A stretch of DNA of 53,068 nucleotides. Origin: Akkermansia muciniphila (lineage in GTDB: Bacteria; Verrucomicrobiota; Verrucomicrobiia; Limisphaerales; UBA1100). Under the pieces are notes generated by a model, which was not told where the DNA came from, searched no databases, and saw only the letters and a list, made by a program, of their open reading frames with translations. The position numbers and the translations under genes were made by a program. Where the stretch lies: NCBI GenBank assembly GCA_945903605.1, contig CAMDOH010000008.1:1-53068 (forward strand), read 5' to 3'. This document shows positions 32,170-41,281 of this stretch, in pieces. Positions within the stretch are counted from its first letter, which is position 1; each line of letters opens with the position of its first letter.

Positions 32170-34628
32170 AAATTACACTCAACTGGCTCAGGCAATACGT
32201 GGACTTCGATGGGTCGCCTGTGGAATTGGCCGAGCGGCTCACGATGCTCGGGCTTGAAGTCGAGGGTGTGCAAAAAGTCGCCGGTGATTTTGATGGCGTT
32301 GTCGTTGGGCAGGTGCTCTCGCGCGAAAAAGTGGCGGGCTCCGACAAACTTTCTGTCAACCGCGTCGCTGATGGTCGCGGTGAGCGCACGATTATCTGTG
32401 GCGCGCAGAATCATCAGCCCGGCGATAAGGTCGCGGTCATCCTGCCGGGCTTCGCGCTGCCGTTGAAGCCGGGCGAGAAAGAACCTTTCGTCATTCAAGA
32501 ACGCAAAGTCTTCGGCGTCGTCAGTCAGGGAATGATGTGCTCGAATAAAGAACTCGGCCTCGGCGAAGATGCCGATGGCATCATCATTCTGCCTGCGGAG
32601 GCGAATGTGGGCCAGACTTTCGCCGCCCATCTTGGCCGCACCGGCGGCGATGTCATTTTTGATTTGGAGATCACGCCGAACCGGCCGGATTGGAATAGCG
32701 TCATTGGCATTGCACGCGAAATCAGCGCGGTGACGGGCAATCCGCTCAAGCTGCCGGAAATCAAGTTGCCCGATGCGGCGGGCCATGTGGATGAGATTGT
32801 CGCCGTCCGCGTGGAGGATGCCGAGTTGTGCCCGCGCTACACCGCGCGCGTGATTCGCGGTGTGAAGGTCGGCCCGAGTCCCGACTGGCTTCGCGCCGCG
32901 CTGGAGAAGGTCGGTCTGCGCAGCATCAACAACGTCGTGGATGTGACAAACTTCGTCATGCTGGAAAGCGGCCAGCCTCTGCACGCATTTGATTTTCATC
33001 TCATCGCAAAGGCCGCTTCTGGCAAGCCGACGATTGTGGTCCGTCCGGCGCAAGAGGGCGAAAGATTCACTACGCTCGACAATCAAGAGCGCGTGCTTAC
33101 GGCGCAGAATCTACTCATCGCCGATGGCGGGAAGGGCATTGCGCTTGCCGGTGTGATGGGCGGCGCGAATACCGGGATTGCCGATGACACACGCGATGTG
33201 CTCATCGAGAGCGCGTACTTTAGTTCCGTGAACATTCGCCGCACGAGCAAGTCGCTCGGTCTGCGCTCTGATTCCGCCTATCGTTTCGAACGTGGCGCGG
33301 ACATCGGCATTTGCGATTGGGCCAGTCGCCGAGCCGCGCAGCTCATCCTCGAGACTGCGGGCGGTCAACTGGTCGGTGGCGTGGTGGATACCTGCCCGCA
33401 GCCGCCCGAGCCAAAAGCGCTTTCGGTACGGCAAGAGAAAGTGCAGCAACTGCTCGGCATCGAGATTTCGCGAAGCGAGATTGAACGGATGCTGGGTTCG
33501 TTGGGTTTGATGGTCGCGCGCGTGCCGCAGCCGCTGGATGGGACCATGGCCGATGCGCCACCCATCAGCGTTCGCGTGCCTAGTTTTCGAGTGGACTTGA
33601 AGCGCGATGTGGATCTCATCGAAGAAGTCGCCCGGCTCTTTGGCGTGGACAAGATTCCGAGCACGCCTCCGCGCGGCGCCATCGGCATGAACGCTTATGA
33701 CTTCGTGCATGATCAACTGGCTGAAGCGCGGCGCCTCCTCGCTGGTCTCGGCCTCAACGAAGCGCAGGGGCAGACGCTCATCGACGATGCCAAGGCGAAG
33801 CTCGCGGTTATACCCGCTGCGATTGTGCCGCTCGCCAATCCACTGAGCAGCGACATGAACGTGCTTCGGCCGTCGTTACTTCCCGGCTTGCTCGATTCAC
33901 TCCAACACAATCTCAGTCGCAAGAGTGGCGATGTGGCTTTGTTTGAAGTTGGCCGGGTGTTCACGCTTGTAAACGGCCACTCGAAGGAAGAGCGCCGGAT
34001 CGCCATCGCGCTCACGGGTCGTCGCGCCGCCACTTTCTGGAGCGGAGCCGAGCGCGATGCGAAATTCAATGTCAGCGATCTCAAAGGGATGCTCGAAGAA
34101 TTTCTCGAACAGTTTGGACTGCGTGGAGTTGTTTATTCCAGGCGCGCCGAGAGCACGCCGCTCTTTCTGGAATCAGCCACGGTCTCCCTTGGTGGCAAAT
34201 TGCCGCTGGGCGAACTGGGCCAGCTTTTGCCGGTGTTGGTAAAAAAATACGATCTGCGCGACGCGGTCTTTCTCGCCGAACTCAACCTCGACACATTGCT
34301 CGCCCGGCGCAATCCAGCACGCTCCTTCAAACCGTTGCCGCAATTTCCTGCCATCGGTCGCGATGTGGCGATGCTCGTGCCCGATGCGACGACTCACGAG
34401 ACCGTCCTTGCCGCAGTCAAACAAGCCCGGCCAGCGAATCTGGAAGGCGCCGAACTCTTCGACATCTTCCGTGGCAAAGGCGTGCCCGATGGGCAGAAGA
34501 GCATGGCCTACGCCTTCACCTACCGCGCCGCCGACCGCACCCTCACCGATGCAGAAGTGAACACGGCGCATGAGAAAGTGATCGAGCAGTTGGAGAAGGA
34601 AGTTGGCGCTACGATGCGGGCGGGTTGA
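32166..34628 (+). CDS. pheT: phenylalanine--tRNA ligase beta subunit
   Basis: This 820-residue beta subunit carries tRNA recognition and editing. Domain order is: N-terminal LNWLRQYVDF, the EMAP/tRNA-binding B1-like domain (GVVVGQVLSREKVAGSDKL, IICGAQNHQPGDKVAV), B3/B4 editing (RSDSAYRFERGAD), B5 (RVPSFRVDLKRDVDLIEEVA), the catalytic-like core and a C-terminal FDX-ACB domain (QFPAIGRDVAMLVPD, SMAYAFTYRAADRTLTDAEV). Full length for the family. The ATG lies inside the stop of the alkaline-phosphatase-like gene (ATGA). G/C-ending codons dominate as in pheS. Confidence 0.97.
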   Translation: MKITLNWLRQYVDFDGSPVELAERLTMLGLEVEGVQKVAGDFDGVVVGQVLSREKVAGSDKLSVNRVADGRGERTIICGAQNHQPGDKVAVILPGFALPLKPGEKEPFVIQERKVFGVVSQGMMCSNKELGLGEDADGIIILPAEANVGQTFAAHLGRTGGDVIFDLEITPNRPDWNSVIGIAREISAVTGNPLKLPEIKLPDAAGHVDEIVAVRVEDAELCPRYTARVIRGVKVGPSPDWLRAALEKVGLRSINNVVDVTNFVMLESGQPLHAFDFHLIAKAASGKPTIVVRPAQEGERFTTLDNQERVLTAQNLLIADGGKGIALAGVMGGANTGIADDTRDVLIESAYFSSVNIRRTSKSLGLRSDSAYRFERGADIGICDWASRRAAQLILETAGGQLVGGVVDTCPQPPEPKALSVRQEKVQQLLGIEISRSEIERMLGSLGLMVARVPQPLDGTMADAPPISVRVPSFRVDLKRDVDLIEEVARLFGVDKIPSTPPRGAIGMNAYDFVHDQLAEARRLLAGLGLNEAQGQTLIDDAKAKLAVIPAAIVPLANPLSSDMNVLRPSLLPGLLDSLQHNLSRKSGDVALFEVGRVFTLVNGHSKEERRIAIALTGRRAATFWSGAERDAKFNVSDLKGMLEEFLEQFGLRGVVYSRRAESTPLFLESATVSLGGKLPLGELGQLLPVLVKKYDLRDAVFLAELNLDTLLARRNPARSFKPLPQFPAIGRDVAMLVPDATTHETVLAAVKQARPANLEGAELFDIFRGKGVPDGQKSMAYAFTYRAADRTLTDAEVNTAHEKVIEQLEKEVGATMRAG

Positions 34629-34704
34629 CTCGGCTATTCGTTGTCCGATTGGTGGATGTAAGTGAAGATTGCGGGCGGGAAGCGCGTCGACTATTCTTAC
34701 AGCC

Positions 34705-35979
34705 ATGAATCACCTCAGCCTATTTCTATTGGGTTCATTGTTCATTCAAGCATCACTTTCTGCAGCCAACTGGCCGGCGTGGCGCGGAGCAAATGGGGAT
34801 GGTGTTTCTTCAGAAAAAGATCTGCCGGTGAAATGGTCTCCCACTGAAAACGTGAAGTGGCGCGTGCCGTTGCCTGAGCGCGGTAATTCAACACCGGTCA
34901 TTTGGGGTAAACGTGTTTTCGTCACGCAGCCAATTGAGAAAGAGGGGCGTCGCGAACTTCACTGCTATGATCGAGCTGATGGCAAATTACTTTGGCAAAA
35001 GGGCGTGACATACAAAGAGAAGGAATTGACCCACGGCACCAACCCGCAGTGTTCAGCTTCGCCTGTCACAGATGGCGAGCGCGTCATCGCGTTCTACGGT
35101 TCGGCGGGCATTTACTGCTACGACATGGAGGGGAAGGAACTTTGGCATCGTGACCTCGGTAAACTGAATCACATCTGGGGTTGGGGGCCTTCGCCGGTGA
35201 TTTATGGCGATTTGTGTCTGCTGAATTTCGGGCCTGGACCGCGTCAGTTTCTAGTCGCACTGAACAAGAAGTCGGGTGTGACGCTTTGGCAACACGACGA
35301 GCCGGGTGGACACTCGGGCGAAAAGAAACCCGAGGAGCAGGGGAACCAGTGGATCGGAACATGGACGACGCCCATCATCATCAAGGCCGGTGTCCGCGAA
35401 GAATTGGTGATGAGCTGGCCGAAGCGTGTGGCAGCGTTCGATCCGAAGACGGGCAAGGAACTTTGGACTTGCGCGGGACTTAATCCGCTCGTTTACACAT
35501 CGCCAATTCATAGCGACGGAATTGTCGTTGCGATGGGCGGCTTCGGTGGTTCCGATCTTGCGGTGAAAACTGGAGGCAGCGGCGATGTGACATCCACCAA
35601 TCGGCTCTGGCAACATCCGCGTAATTCGCAGCGCATCGGCTCTGGAGTGATCAGCGCGGGCCATGTGTTCATTCTGAATGAGACTGGCGTTGTGCAGTGC
35701 ATTGATCAAAAGACGGGCGAAGACAAATGGAATACGGATAAACCGCGACTCACAGGCTCGGGCGGTCGCACAGCATCGTGGGGTTCGATGGTGCTGGCGG
35801 GCGACAAGATTTATGTGATGAACAAATCGGCCGATACGTTCGTGTTGCGCGCAGCCTTGAATTTCGAGTTGCTCTCGCAGAACTTACTCAACGAACAAAC
35901 CGAATCCTCGCCGGCACCCTCCGATGGCGAGATCTTTCTGCGGACACACAAAGCGCTTTGGTGCATCGGCGCTAAATAG
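34705..35979 (+). CDS. exported PQQ-like beta-propeller repeat protein
   Basis: This 424-residue protein has a signal peptide (MNHLSLFLLGSLFIQASLSA) and repeated propeller blades with Trp and [DG]xKTG[KE]xLW motifs: LHCYDRADGKLLWQKGV, CYDMEGKELWHRDL, VALNKKSGVTLWQHD, AAFDPKTGKELWTCAG and QCIDQKTGEDKWNTD. The N-terminal WPAWRGANGDGVSSEKDLPVKW (split as WPAWRGANGDG and PVKWSPTENVKW) is typical of the PQQ/BamB-like proteins of Verrucomicrobia and Planctomycetes. No PQQ-enzyme catalytic set was recognised; a binding or scaffold role is more likely. Only one base separates it from the next gene. Confidence 0.85.
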   Translation: MNHLSLFLLGSLFIQASLSAANWPAWRGANGDGVSSEKDLPVKWSPTENVKWRVPLPERGNSTPVIWGKRVFVTQPIEKEGRRELHCYDRADGKLLWQKGVTYKEKELTHGTNPQCSASPVTDGERVIAFYGSAGIYCYDMEGKELWHRDLGKLNHIWGWGPSPVIYGDLCLLNFGPGPRQFLVALNKKSGVTLWQHDEPGGHSGEKKPEEQGNQWIGTWTTPIIIKAGVREELVMSWPKRVAAFDPKTGKELWTCAGLNPLVYTSPIHSDGIVVAMGGFGGSDLAVKTGGSGDVTSTNRLWQHPRNSQRIGSGVISAGHVFILNETGVVQCIDQKTGEDKWNTDKPRLTGSGGRTASWGSMVLAGDKIYVMNKSADTFVLRAALNFELLSQNLLNEQTESSPAPSDGEIFLRTHKALWCIGAK

Positions 35980-35980
35980 C

Positions 35981-36421
35981 ATGGAAACCCTGACAATTCG
36001 CCAGACTTACAAAGCGCCGGTCAGCCGCGCATTTGAAGTATTTACCGATCTGCAAAAGGCTGCGGAACGCATCAAGGCGATCAAGAAGATTGAATTGATT
36101 TCCGGTACTTCGGTTGCTCCAAACGCCCGATGGAAGGAGCTGCGGCGATGCGGTTGGCGTGATGCGTGGATGGAGTTTTCGGTGACGGAGTTCACACCAG
36201 AAAAGAGCTACACGATCATCTCCGAGACTGGTGGCACGCTGTGGACGACGCAGTTTGAGTTCACGCCAGTGGCCGACGGTACAGAGGTGATTGTGGCGAT
36301 GGAGTGGCAGCCCAAGTGGCTCATGATGCGCCTCTTCAACGGGATGATCCGGCGCAAAATAACCGAGGGCATGAAGCAGGATTTTGAGGATGTGAGGCAG
36401 GCGATCGAGGAGAGCATATGA
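35981..36421 (+). CDS. SRPBCC (START/Bet v 1-like) family protein
   Basis: This 146-residue cytoplasmic protein fits the polyketide-cyclase/SRPBCC fold: an N-terminal strand METLTIRQTYKAPVSRAFEVFTD, split as LTIRQTYKAPVSRAFEVF, a middle beta-rich part (RWKELRRCGWRDAWMEFSVTEF, as KELRRCGWRDAW), and a C-terminal helix ending DFEDVRQAIEESI. Such proteins bind hydrophobic ligands in a deep cavity; the ligand is unknown. ATG at 35981 is adjacent to the previous stop, and the TGA overlaps the next ATG (ATGATG at 36418-36423), so it is embedded in an operon of exported proteins although it has no signal itself. Confidence 0.8.
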   Translation: METLTIRQTYKAPVSRAFEVFTDLQKAAERIKAIKKIELISGTSVAPNARWKELRRCGWRDAWMEFSVTEFTPEKSYTIISETGGTLWTTQFEFTPVADGTEVIVAMEWQPKWLMMRLFNGMIRRKITEGMKQDFEDVRQAIEESI

Positions 36422-38430
36422 TGAAACAGTTGCTGATGATATGGGTGTTGGTGGTGGCGCAGGTTGCGGTCGCCGCGCCGTTCGGCCAGTTGCCGAAGAA
36501 CGCCACTCACGGTGACCGGATGTTCGCTGAGTATTTCAAAACGGAGACCGAGAAACTTTCCAAGCGCAGTCTTGCGGAGATCAAGACGATTGAAGATTGG
36601 AACGGGCACAAGACCGAGTATCGCCGCCAACTTGCAGAGATGCTGGGTTTGGATCCGATGCCAGCAAGGACGGATTTGAAACCAGTCATCACAGGTAAAA
36701 TCGATCATCCCGATTTCATAGTCGAGAAACTGACATTCCAGTCGTTGCCTGGTTTGTATGTCACGGCGAATTTGTATTTGCCGAAAAAGTCTGGAAAGCC
36801 TGCGCCTGCCATTCTCTATGTTTGCGGTCACGCACAAATGAAAACGAATGGTGTGAGTTTCGGTAACAAGACCGGCTACCAGCATCACGGTGCCTTGTTC
36901 GCTCGCCACGGCTACGTCTGTTTGGTCATCGACACGATTCAATTGGGTGAGATTGAAGGCAAGCATCATGGCACGTATCGATTCGGTCATTGGTGGTGGA
37001 ATAGCCGTGGATATTCTCCAGCAGGCGTCGAGGCGTGGAACGGAATTCGTGCGCTGGATTATCTCGAGACACGGCCCGAGGTGGACAAGACACGATTTGG
37101 AGTCACTGGGCGATCGGGTGGTGGCGCGTATTCATGGTGGATAGCCGCGATGGATGAACGCATCAAAGTGGCTGCGCCGGTTGCGGGCATCACCGATTTG
37201 CAAAACCATGTTGTGGACGGCTGTGTGGAAGGACACTGCGATTGCATGTACCAGGTGAACACGTACCGCTGGGAATATGCGCAAGTGGCCGCACTTGTAG
37301 CGCCGCGCCCGTTACTCATCTGCAACACGGATAAAGATTCAATCTTCCCGCTTGATGGTGTGGTGCGACTGCATTCCAAGGTCAGCCGGATTTATGATCT
37401 TAACAAAGCTGGGGGGAATCTGGGTTTACTCATCACCGAAGGGCCGCACAAGGATACTCAAGATTTGCAGGTGCCAGTATTGCGCTGGTTCAATCGCTTT
37501 CTCAAAGGCGAGGACAAGCCGATCACGATTGCGGCCGAGAAACTATTCGCCCCGTCGCAATTGAAGGTGCTCGCATCAACGCCTACTGACGAACGAGTGA
37601 CCACCATTCACGAAACTTTTGTTCCCGCAGCAGCATCGGAGGGGAATCCCGACGAAGTGTTGCGCTTGATGCGCGCGAAGACATTTGCGGGTTGGCCGGA
37701 GCAGGTAGAGTCGATCAAAGTGCGAGAGGTGGCACGTGCCGAGAAGGATGGAGTGCGGCTCACGGTTCACGAATTCACCAGTCAACTGGGTGTGAACCTG
37801 CGGTTCTATCTCGCGCAACCGACGGCAGCGAAAGCCAAGTCACTCCATTTTGAAGTGGTGGACGAGAAACAATGGCAGCAACAACTCCAACTGGCGCGCG
37901 CCGGTTTTGCATCCGCATTCAAAGAAGAATTATCGGCTGCAGGTGTGGATGCAAATGCACCTGTGCCGGATTCCTTGCAGACGACTTTTGGTAAATGGAT
38001 GAGCTACATCCGAGACCACAATGGTGCGTACATCACTTTTGCTCCACGAGGGATCGGGCAATCGGCGCTGAGTGCCGATGAGAAATACAGGACGCAAGTC
38101 CGCCGCCGATTCATGTTGCTGGGGCAAACGCTGGACGGAATGCGCGTGTGGGATATCCGACGCGCATTGCAATCCGCGCGCACGATTGATGGGATTACGA
38201 CGTTGCCGACGGTATTATGGGGGACTGGGAATGAAGCCAGCAACGTGATCGTTGCCTCATTGTTTGAGCCGGGCATGGGCGAATTGCAATTGGGTGCATT
38301 GCCGGAATCGGCAAATGACTGGCCAGATTATCTGAACGTGTGGCGGTTCACTTCGCCGGATCAACTGCTAAAGATGGCCGGGGCACGAAGCAAACTGAAT
38401 CTTCCCAAAAAGAAAACACTTAAAAAGTAA
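36418..38430 (+). CDS. exported alpha/beta hydrolase, acetyl-xylan-esterase/prolyl-oligopeptidase-like
   Basis: This 670-residue protein has a signal peptide (MMKQLLMIWVLVVAQVAVAA). The alpha/beta hydrolase domain spans about 90-360, with nucleophile elbow GVTGRSGGGAYS (Ser233), acid in CNTDKDSIFP (Asp305 or Asp307) and His344 in TEGPHKDTQ. The LPKKSGKPAPAILYVCGHAQ and YVCLVIDTIQLGEIEG segments resemble the AXE1/S9 family. A long C-terminal region (about 400-670) has a second, poorly recognisable domain with no catalytic triad of its own. The substrate could be a carbohydrate ester or peptide. A second ATG at 36421 is an equally good start. Confidence 0.83.
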   Translation: MMKQLLMIWVLVVAQVAVAAPFGQLPKNATHGDRMFAEYFKTETEKLSKRSLAEIKTIEDWNGHKTEYRRQLAEMLGLDPMPARTDLKPVITGKIDHPDFIVEKLTFQSLPGLYVTANLYLPKKSGKPAPAILYVCGHAQMKTNGVSFGNKTGYQHHGALFARHGYVCLVIDTIQLGEIEGKHHGTYRFGHWWWNSRGYSPAGVEAWNGIRALDYLETRPEVDKTRFGVTGRSGGGAYSWWIAAMDERIKVAAPVAGITDLQNHVVDGCVEGHCDCMYQVNTYRWEYAQVAALVAPRPLLICNTDKDSIFPLDGVVRLHSKVSRIYDLNKAGGNLGLLITEGPHKDTQDLQVPVLRWFNRFLKGEDKPITIAAEKLFAPSQLKVLASTPTDERVTTIHETFVPAAASEGNPDEVLRLMRAKTFAGWPEQVESIKVREVARAEKDGVRLTVHEFTSQLGVNLRFYLAQPTAAKAKSLHFEVVDEKQWQQQLQLARAGFASAFKEELSAAGVDANAPVPDSLQTTFGKWMSYIRDHNGAYITFAPRGIGQSALSADEKYRTQVRRRFMLLGQTLDGMRVWDIRRALQSARTIDGITTLPTVLWGTGNEASNVIVASLFEPGMGELQLGALPESANDWPDYLNVWRFTSPDQLLKMAGARSKLNLPKKKTLKK

Positions 38431-38485
38431 ATTGGACTGACATCGATGGTTGTAGCATTATTCGTCCGTAACAATATCTTATATT

Positions 38486-39451
38486 ATGATCACAAGAACT
38501 CTTCTGGCCATTTTCGCATTATCGCTTATCCAACTCAACGCGGCTGATTACAAGGTGGTGCCGGATTGGGTGAAGCTTCCCGAAGCGCGGGAGAAAATCG
38601 GCAACATGCACGGCGATGTCGCCGTCAGCTCCAAGGGCGAAGTGTATGTGAGTGTGATGGACGCGAAGGCGGGACTGCAAGTTTTCAGCGACGAGGGAAA
38701 GTTTCTACGCAATGTTACGAATGCGCCGTCGGATTTTCATGGCTTCGTCATTAAAAAGGAAGCAGGCGGCGAGTTTATCTACGGGCCACGGCTCGGCTCG
38801 GGGAACATCCTGAAGCTCACTTTGGATGGCAAAGAAGTCCTGAACATTCCTTCCAGTTCGATCCCTGATGAATTCAAATCCAAGACCAAGGAGGGCGCAA
38901 CGCGCGTTGCAATGACGGGCATGGATGTCGCGCCCAACGGCGATTTGTTTGTGACTGATGGCTACTCGAGCAGTTTCATCCATCACTTTAACAAGTCCGG
39001 CAAGTACATCAAATCGTTCGGCGGAAAGAATCCACCCTACAATTTCACCACGCTCCACAAGATTGCGGTGGACACACGGTTCAAGCCTGTCCGCATCATC
39101 GCTTGTGATCGGGAGGCGCTTCGCGTGGTGCATGTTTCCATCGATGGAGAATTCATCGGAGTGGTTGCGAAGGATTTGCTCGCTCCGGCGGCGATTGCTG
39201 TGCAGGGCGATTACGCGCTGGTCGGTGAAATTAGAGGCAACGTGAGCGTGATCGACAAAGAAGGCAGGATCGTGGCCAAGCTTGGGTTGAATGAGGTGAA
39301 GAGTGAAGTAGGCACAAATGCAACGCCGCCGCCGAAATGGCGGCCCGGCATTGTGACTGCCCCGCATGGCGTCGCTTTCAATTCAAAGGGCGACATCTTT
39401 GTTGCGGAATACAGCGTGTTCGGTCGAGTGCATCGATTCAACCGTCAATAG
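38486..39451 (+). CDS. exported NHL-repeat beta-propeller protein
   Basis: This 321-residue protein has a signal peptide (MITRTLLAIFALSLIQLNA) and at least four NHL-type repeats: NMHGDVAVSSKGEVYVSVMD, MTGMDVAPNGDLFVTDGYSS, LHKIAVDTRFKPVRIIACDR and APHGVAFNSKGDIFVAEYSV. NHL six-bladed propellers bind ligands or act as lyases/hydrolases in the 6-bladed fold; nothing specific is readable. It is 55 bases after the hydrolase gene, where no clear promoter was seen, and its stop faces that of the HpaI-type aldolase gene 12 bases away. Confidence 0.85.
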   Translation: MITRTLLAIFALSLIQLNAADYKVVPDWVKLPEAREKIGNMHGDVAVSSKGEVYVSVMDAKAGLQVFSDEGKFLRNVTNAPSDFHGFVIKKEAGGEFIYGPRLGSGNILKLTLDGKEVLNIPSSSIPDEFKSKTKEGATRVAMTGMDVAPNGDLFVTDGYSSSFIHHFNKSGKYIKSFGGKNPPYNFTTLHKIAVDTRFKPVRIIACDREALRVVHVSIDGEFIGVVAKDLLAPAAIAVQGDYALVGEIRGNVSVIDKEGRIVAKLGLNEVKSEVGTNATPPPKWRPGIVTAPHGVAFNSKGDIFVAEYSVFGRVHRFNRQ

Positions 39452-39463
39452 TCGGTACGCGAA

Positions 39464-40228
39464 TCAGGGCTTGCGGAATTCATCGATGAATCGTCGGACG
39501 GCTGGCCCGAGTATGGATTCGATGGTGACGGTGAGATAGCGAGCGCCGCGAAGTTGCCACTCGCGCGCGTTTTCGACGGAGGTGGCCATCAGTCCGAGTG
39601 CTTTGCCTGACGGCAACACGATATCGGCGATTCGTTTCATGGCGTCCTGCACCAGCGGGTGTTGTATCTGACCGGGTAATCCGAGTGAATGGGAGAGGTC
39701 GTTCGGGCCGATGAAGATGACGTCGACGCCATCCAACTTCGTGATTTCTGCAAGGTGCTTGATGGCCGGCTCTGTTTCAATTTGAGCGACAAGAAGTGTT
39801 TCGCGATTCGATTGCAGACAGTGTTCGGTGAAGGTGATGCCTTGGGCGTAGTGCGCGGCACGAGTGCCTGCCAGTCCGCGGTTACCGAGTGGATGAAATT
39901 TCAAAGATCGGACAGCTTGCGCCGCATCGTCGAGCGTATTGATGAATGGGATTTGTGCGCCATGTGCGCCGATGTCCATGTATCGGAGAATGACGGGCGG
40001 TTGATTGGTCGTGACGCGGACGATGGGTGTGACGCCGCGCAGCTCGCAGGCGCGGACGAGATTTTCGCAGTCGCGCGGTTCGAGTGAGCCGTGTTCAGCA
40101 TCGAGCACGAGAAAGTCCCAGCCTTGATAACCGAGAAATTCAATCAGTCCGGCATCGGCGTAACGGCTGAAACAACCGAGTACAGTATGGCCTGCAGTGA
40201 GTTTTTGTTTGGTGAGATTTGTTTGCAT
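39464..40228 (-). CDS. HpcH/HpaI-family aldolase (2-keto-3-deoxy acid aldolase type)
   Basis: This 254-residue class II TIM-barrel aldolase has GYQGWDFLVLDAEHGSLEP (catalytic His area), RVTTNQPPVILRYMDIGAHG, AQIETEPAIKHL (Glu metal ligand), GVDVIFIGPNDLSHSLG (Asp metal ligand) and the C-terminal TVTIESILGPAVRRF. Family members cleave 4-hydroxy-2-oxo acids to pyruvate and an aldehyde. The closest named members are HpaI, GarL and YfaU, but substrate identity cannot be read. The gene is 19 bases downstream of exbD and probably the last gene of the tonB-exbB-exbD operon. Confidence 0.9.
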   Translation of the reverse strand: MQTNLTKQKLTAGHTVLGCFSRYADAGLIEFLGYQGWDFLVLDAEHGSLEPRDCENLVRACELRGVTPIVRVTTNQPPVILRYMDIGAHGAQIPFINTLDDAAQAVRSLKFHPLGNRGLAGTRAAHYAQGITFTEHCLQSNRETLLVAQIETEPAIKHLAEITKLDGVDVIFIGPNDLSHSLGLPGQIQHPLVQDAMKRIADIVLPSGKALGLMATSVENAREWQLRGARYLTVTIESILGPAVRRFIDEFRKP

Positions 40229-40247
40229 GTGCGGCGAATTGGACGCG

Positions 40248-40667
40248 TCAGGGTTTGAGAGGTTTGACGTAGGCTTCGATGGAAGTGATGCCGGTGGAAT
40301 GAGCCGCGTCGCGCACTTTTACAATCTGTCCGAATGGGGCGTCGTTGTCTGCCCGAATGGAGAGGATGAGTCGCGGGTTGGCGGCGAAGCGCTGTTTGAA
40401 AATGGTTTCAAGGGTGGTGATGGAGATCGGCTTATTGTCGAGATGAAGGTGAGGATCGGACTTGGTGATGGTGATGATGAGCGGCGTGGTGGGCGAGGTG
40501 TTGGTTTGCGAATGGGCTGCCTCGGGGATGGAGAGATTGATTGAGGCTTGGAATTCTTTGAACGTGGTGGTGACGAGCAGGAAAATGAGGACGACCATCA
40601 GGACGTCGATCAGCGAAACGATGATGACCGAGGGCGTGTTTCGCTTCGGACGATTGTGGAATTTCAT
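40248..40667 (-). CDS. exbD: ExbD/TolR-family biopolymer transport protein
   Basis: This 139-residue inner-membrane protein has one N-terminal transmembrane helix (VIIVSLIDVLMVVLIFLLVT) containing the conserved proton-path Asp in LIDVL, then a periplasmic domain with ILSIRADNDAPFGQIVKVRD. This is the ExbD/TolR layout. With ExbB it forms the proton-driven motor of the TonB complex. ATG at 40665-40667 overlaps the ExbB stop by four bases (ATGA), so ExbB and ExbD synthesis is coupled. The periplasmic end is rich in Ser/Thr/Pro. Confidence 0.9.
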   Translation of the reverse strand: MKFHNRPKRNTPSVIIVSLIDVLMVVLIFLLVTTTFKEFQASINLSIPEAAHSQTNTSPTTPLIITITKSDPHLHLDNKPISITTLETIFKQRFAANPRLILSIRADNDAPFGQIVKVRDAAHSTGITSIEAYVKPLKP

Positions 40668-41266
40668 GGCTGCTGCGCGCGACGCGGTTTGCGCTGGACG
40701 ATTAGAAAATGGGATACGAGCGATTCCATCTCCAAGGAAAGACTTTCCACTTTGCGATTGAAGTAACTCCAGGCAGCGAGTGAGGGAATGGCGATGAAGA
40801 GTCCCATGAATGTGGCGCGTAACGCGAGACTGATGCCATCGGCGAATTTCGTGCCGCTGGCAGCGACGGATGGATCGAAACCGCGAAAGAGGAGTATCAA
40901 TCCGTAAATGGTGCCGACCAGTCCGAGCAGCGGCGCAATGCCTGTGACAATTTCAATGACGACCAGTCCGCGTTCCATGCGGCAGATTTCTTGTCGCGCC
41001 CGTGTCTGGACGGTGTCGATGAGATCGGTTCGTGGAAGTTGGCTGTGGTCGATTGCGTGGCCAAGCACGGCTCCGTAAGGCGAATTGTGTTTCTGACAAA
41101 GCGCGCGGAGGGATTCTTGATCTTCGGGGTGTCTGTAGTTCCGCTGCGCTTCGATGATTTCAGTGGGGATGATGGCGGCTCGGCGCAGCGCCAGTGCGCG
41201 CTCGATGATGACGGAGATGCTGATGATCGAGGCCAGCCCGAGTAGGGCGAGGATCAGGTGTTCCAT
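40664..41266 (-). CDS. exbB: ExbB/TolQ/MotA-family proton channel protein
   Basis: This 200-residue inner-membrane protein has three hydrophobic segments: N-terminal LILALLGLASIISISVIIE, central IVTGIAPLLGLVGTIYGLILLF with the diagnostic LGLVGT loop, and a third with ALRATFMGLFIAIPSLAAW. The fold and motif are those of ExbB/TolQ proton-conducting motors. It lies 15 bases after tonB and overlaps exbD, so tonB-exbB-exbD are expected to assemble together. TolQ is the alternative, but the adjacent TonB protein favours ExbB. Confidence 0.9.
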   Translation of the reverse strand: MEHLILALLGLASIISISVIIERALALRRAAIIPTEIIEAQRNYRHPEDQESLRALCQKHNSPYGAVLGHAIDHSQLPRTDLIDTVQTRARQEICRMERGLVVIEIVTGIAPLLGLVGTIYGLILLFRGFDPSVAASGTKFADGISLALRATFMGLFIAIPSLAAWSYFNRKVESLSLEMESLVSHFLIVQRKPRRAQQP

Positions 41267-41281
41267 GTGCGAGACGAAAGG

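Noticed and set aside
32067-33086. 339-codon frame antisense to the start of pheT
   Set aside because: It is opposite conserved pheT sequence and the end of the phosphatase gene; no recognisable domain.
36208-36990. 260-codon frame antisense to the SRPBCC and hydrolase genes
   Set aside because: It crosses two real genes on the other strand and has no recognisable motif.
38431-38485. Possible promoter before the NHL gene (TTGTAG and TATCTT)
   Set aside because: Spacing of about 19 bases and weak matches; not enough to call a promoter.
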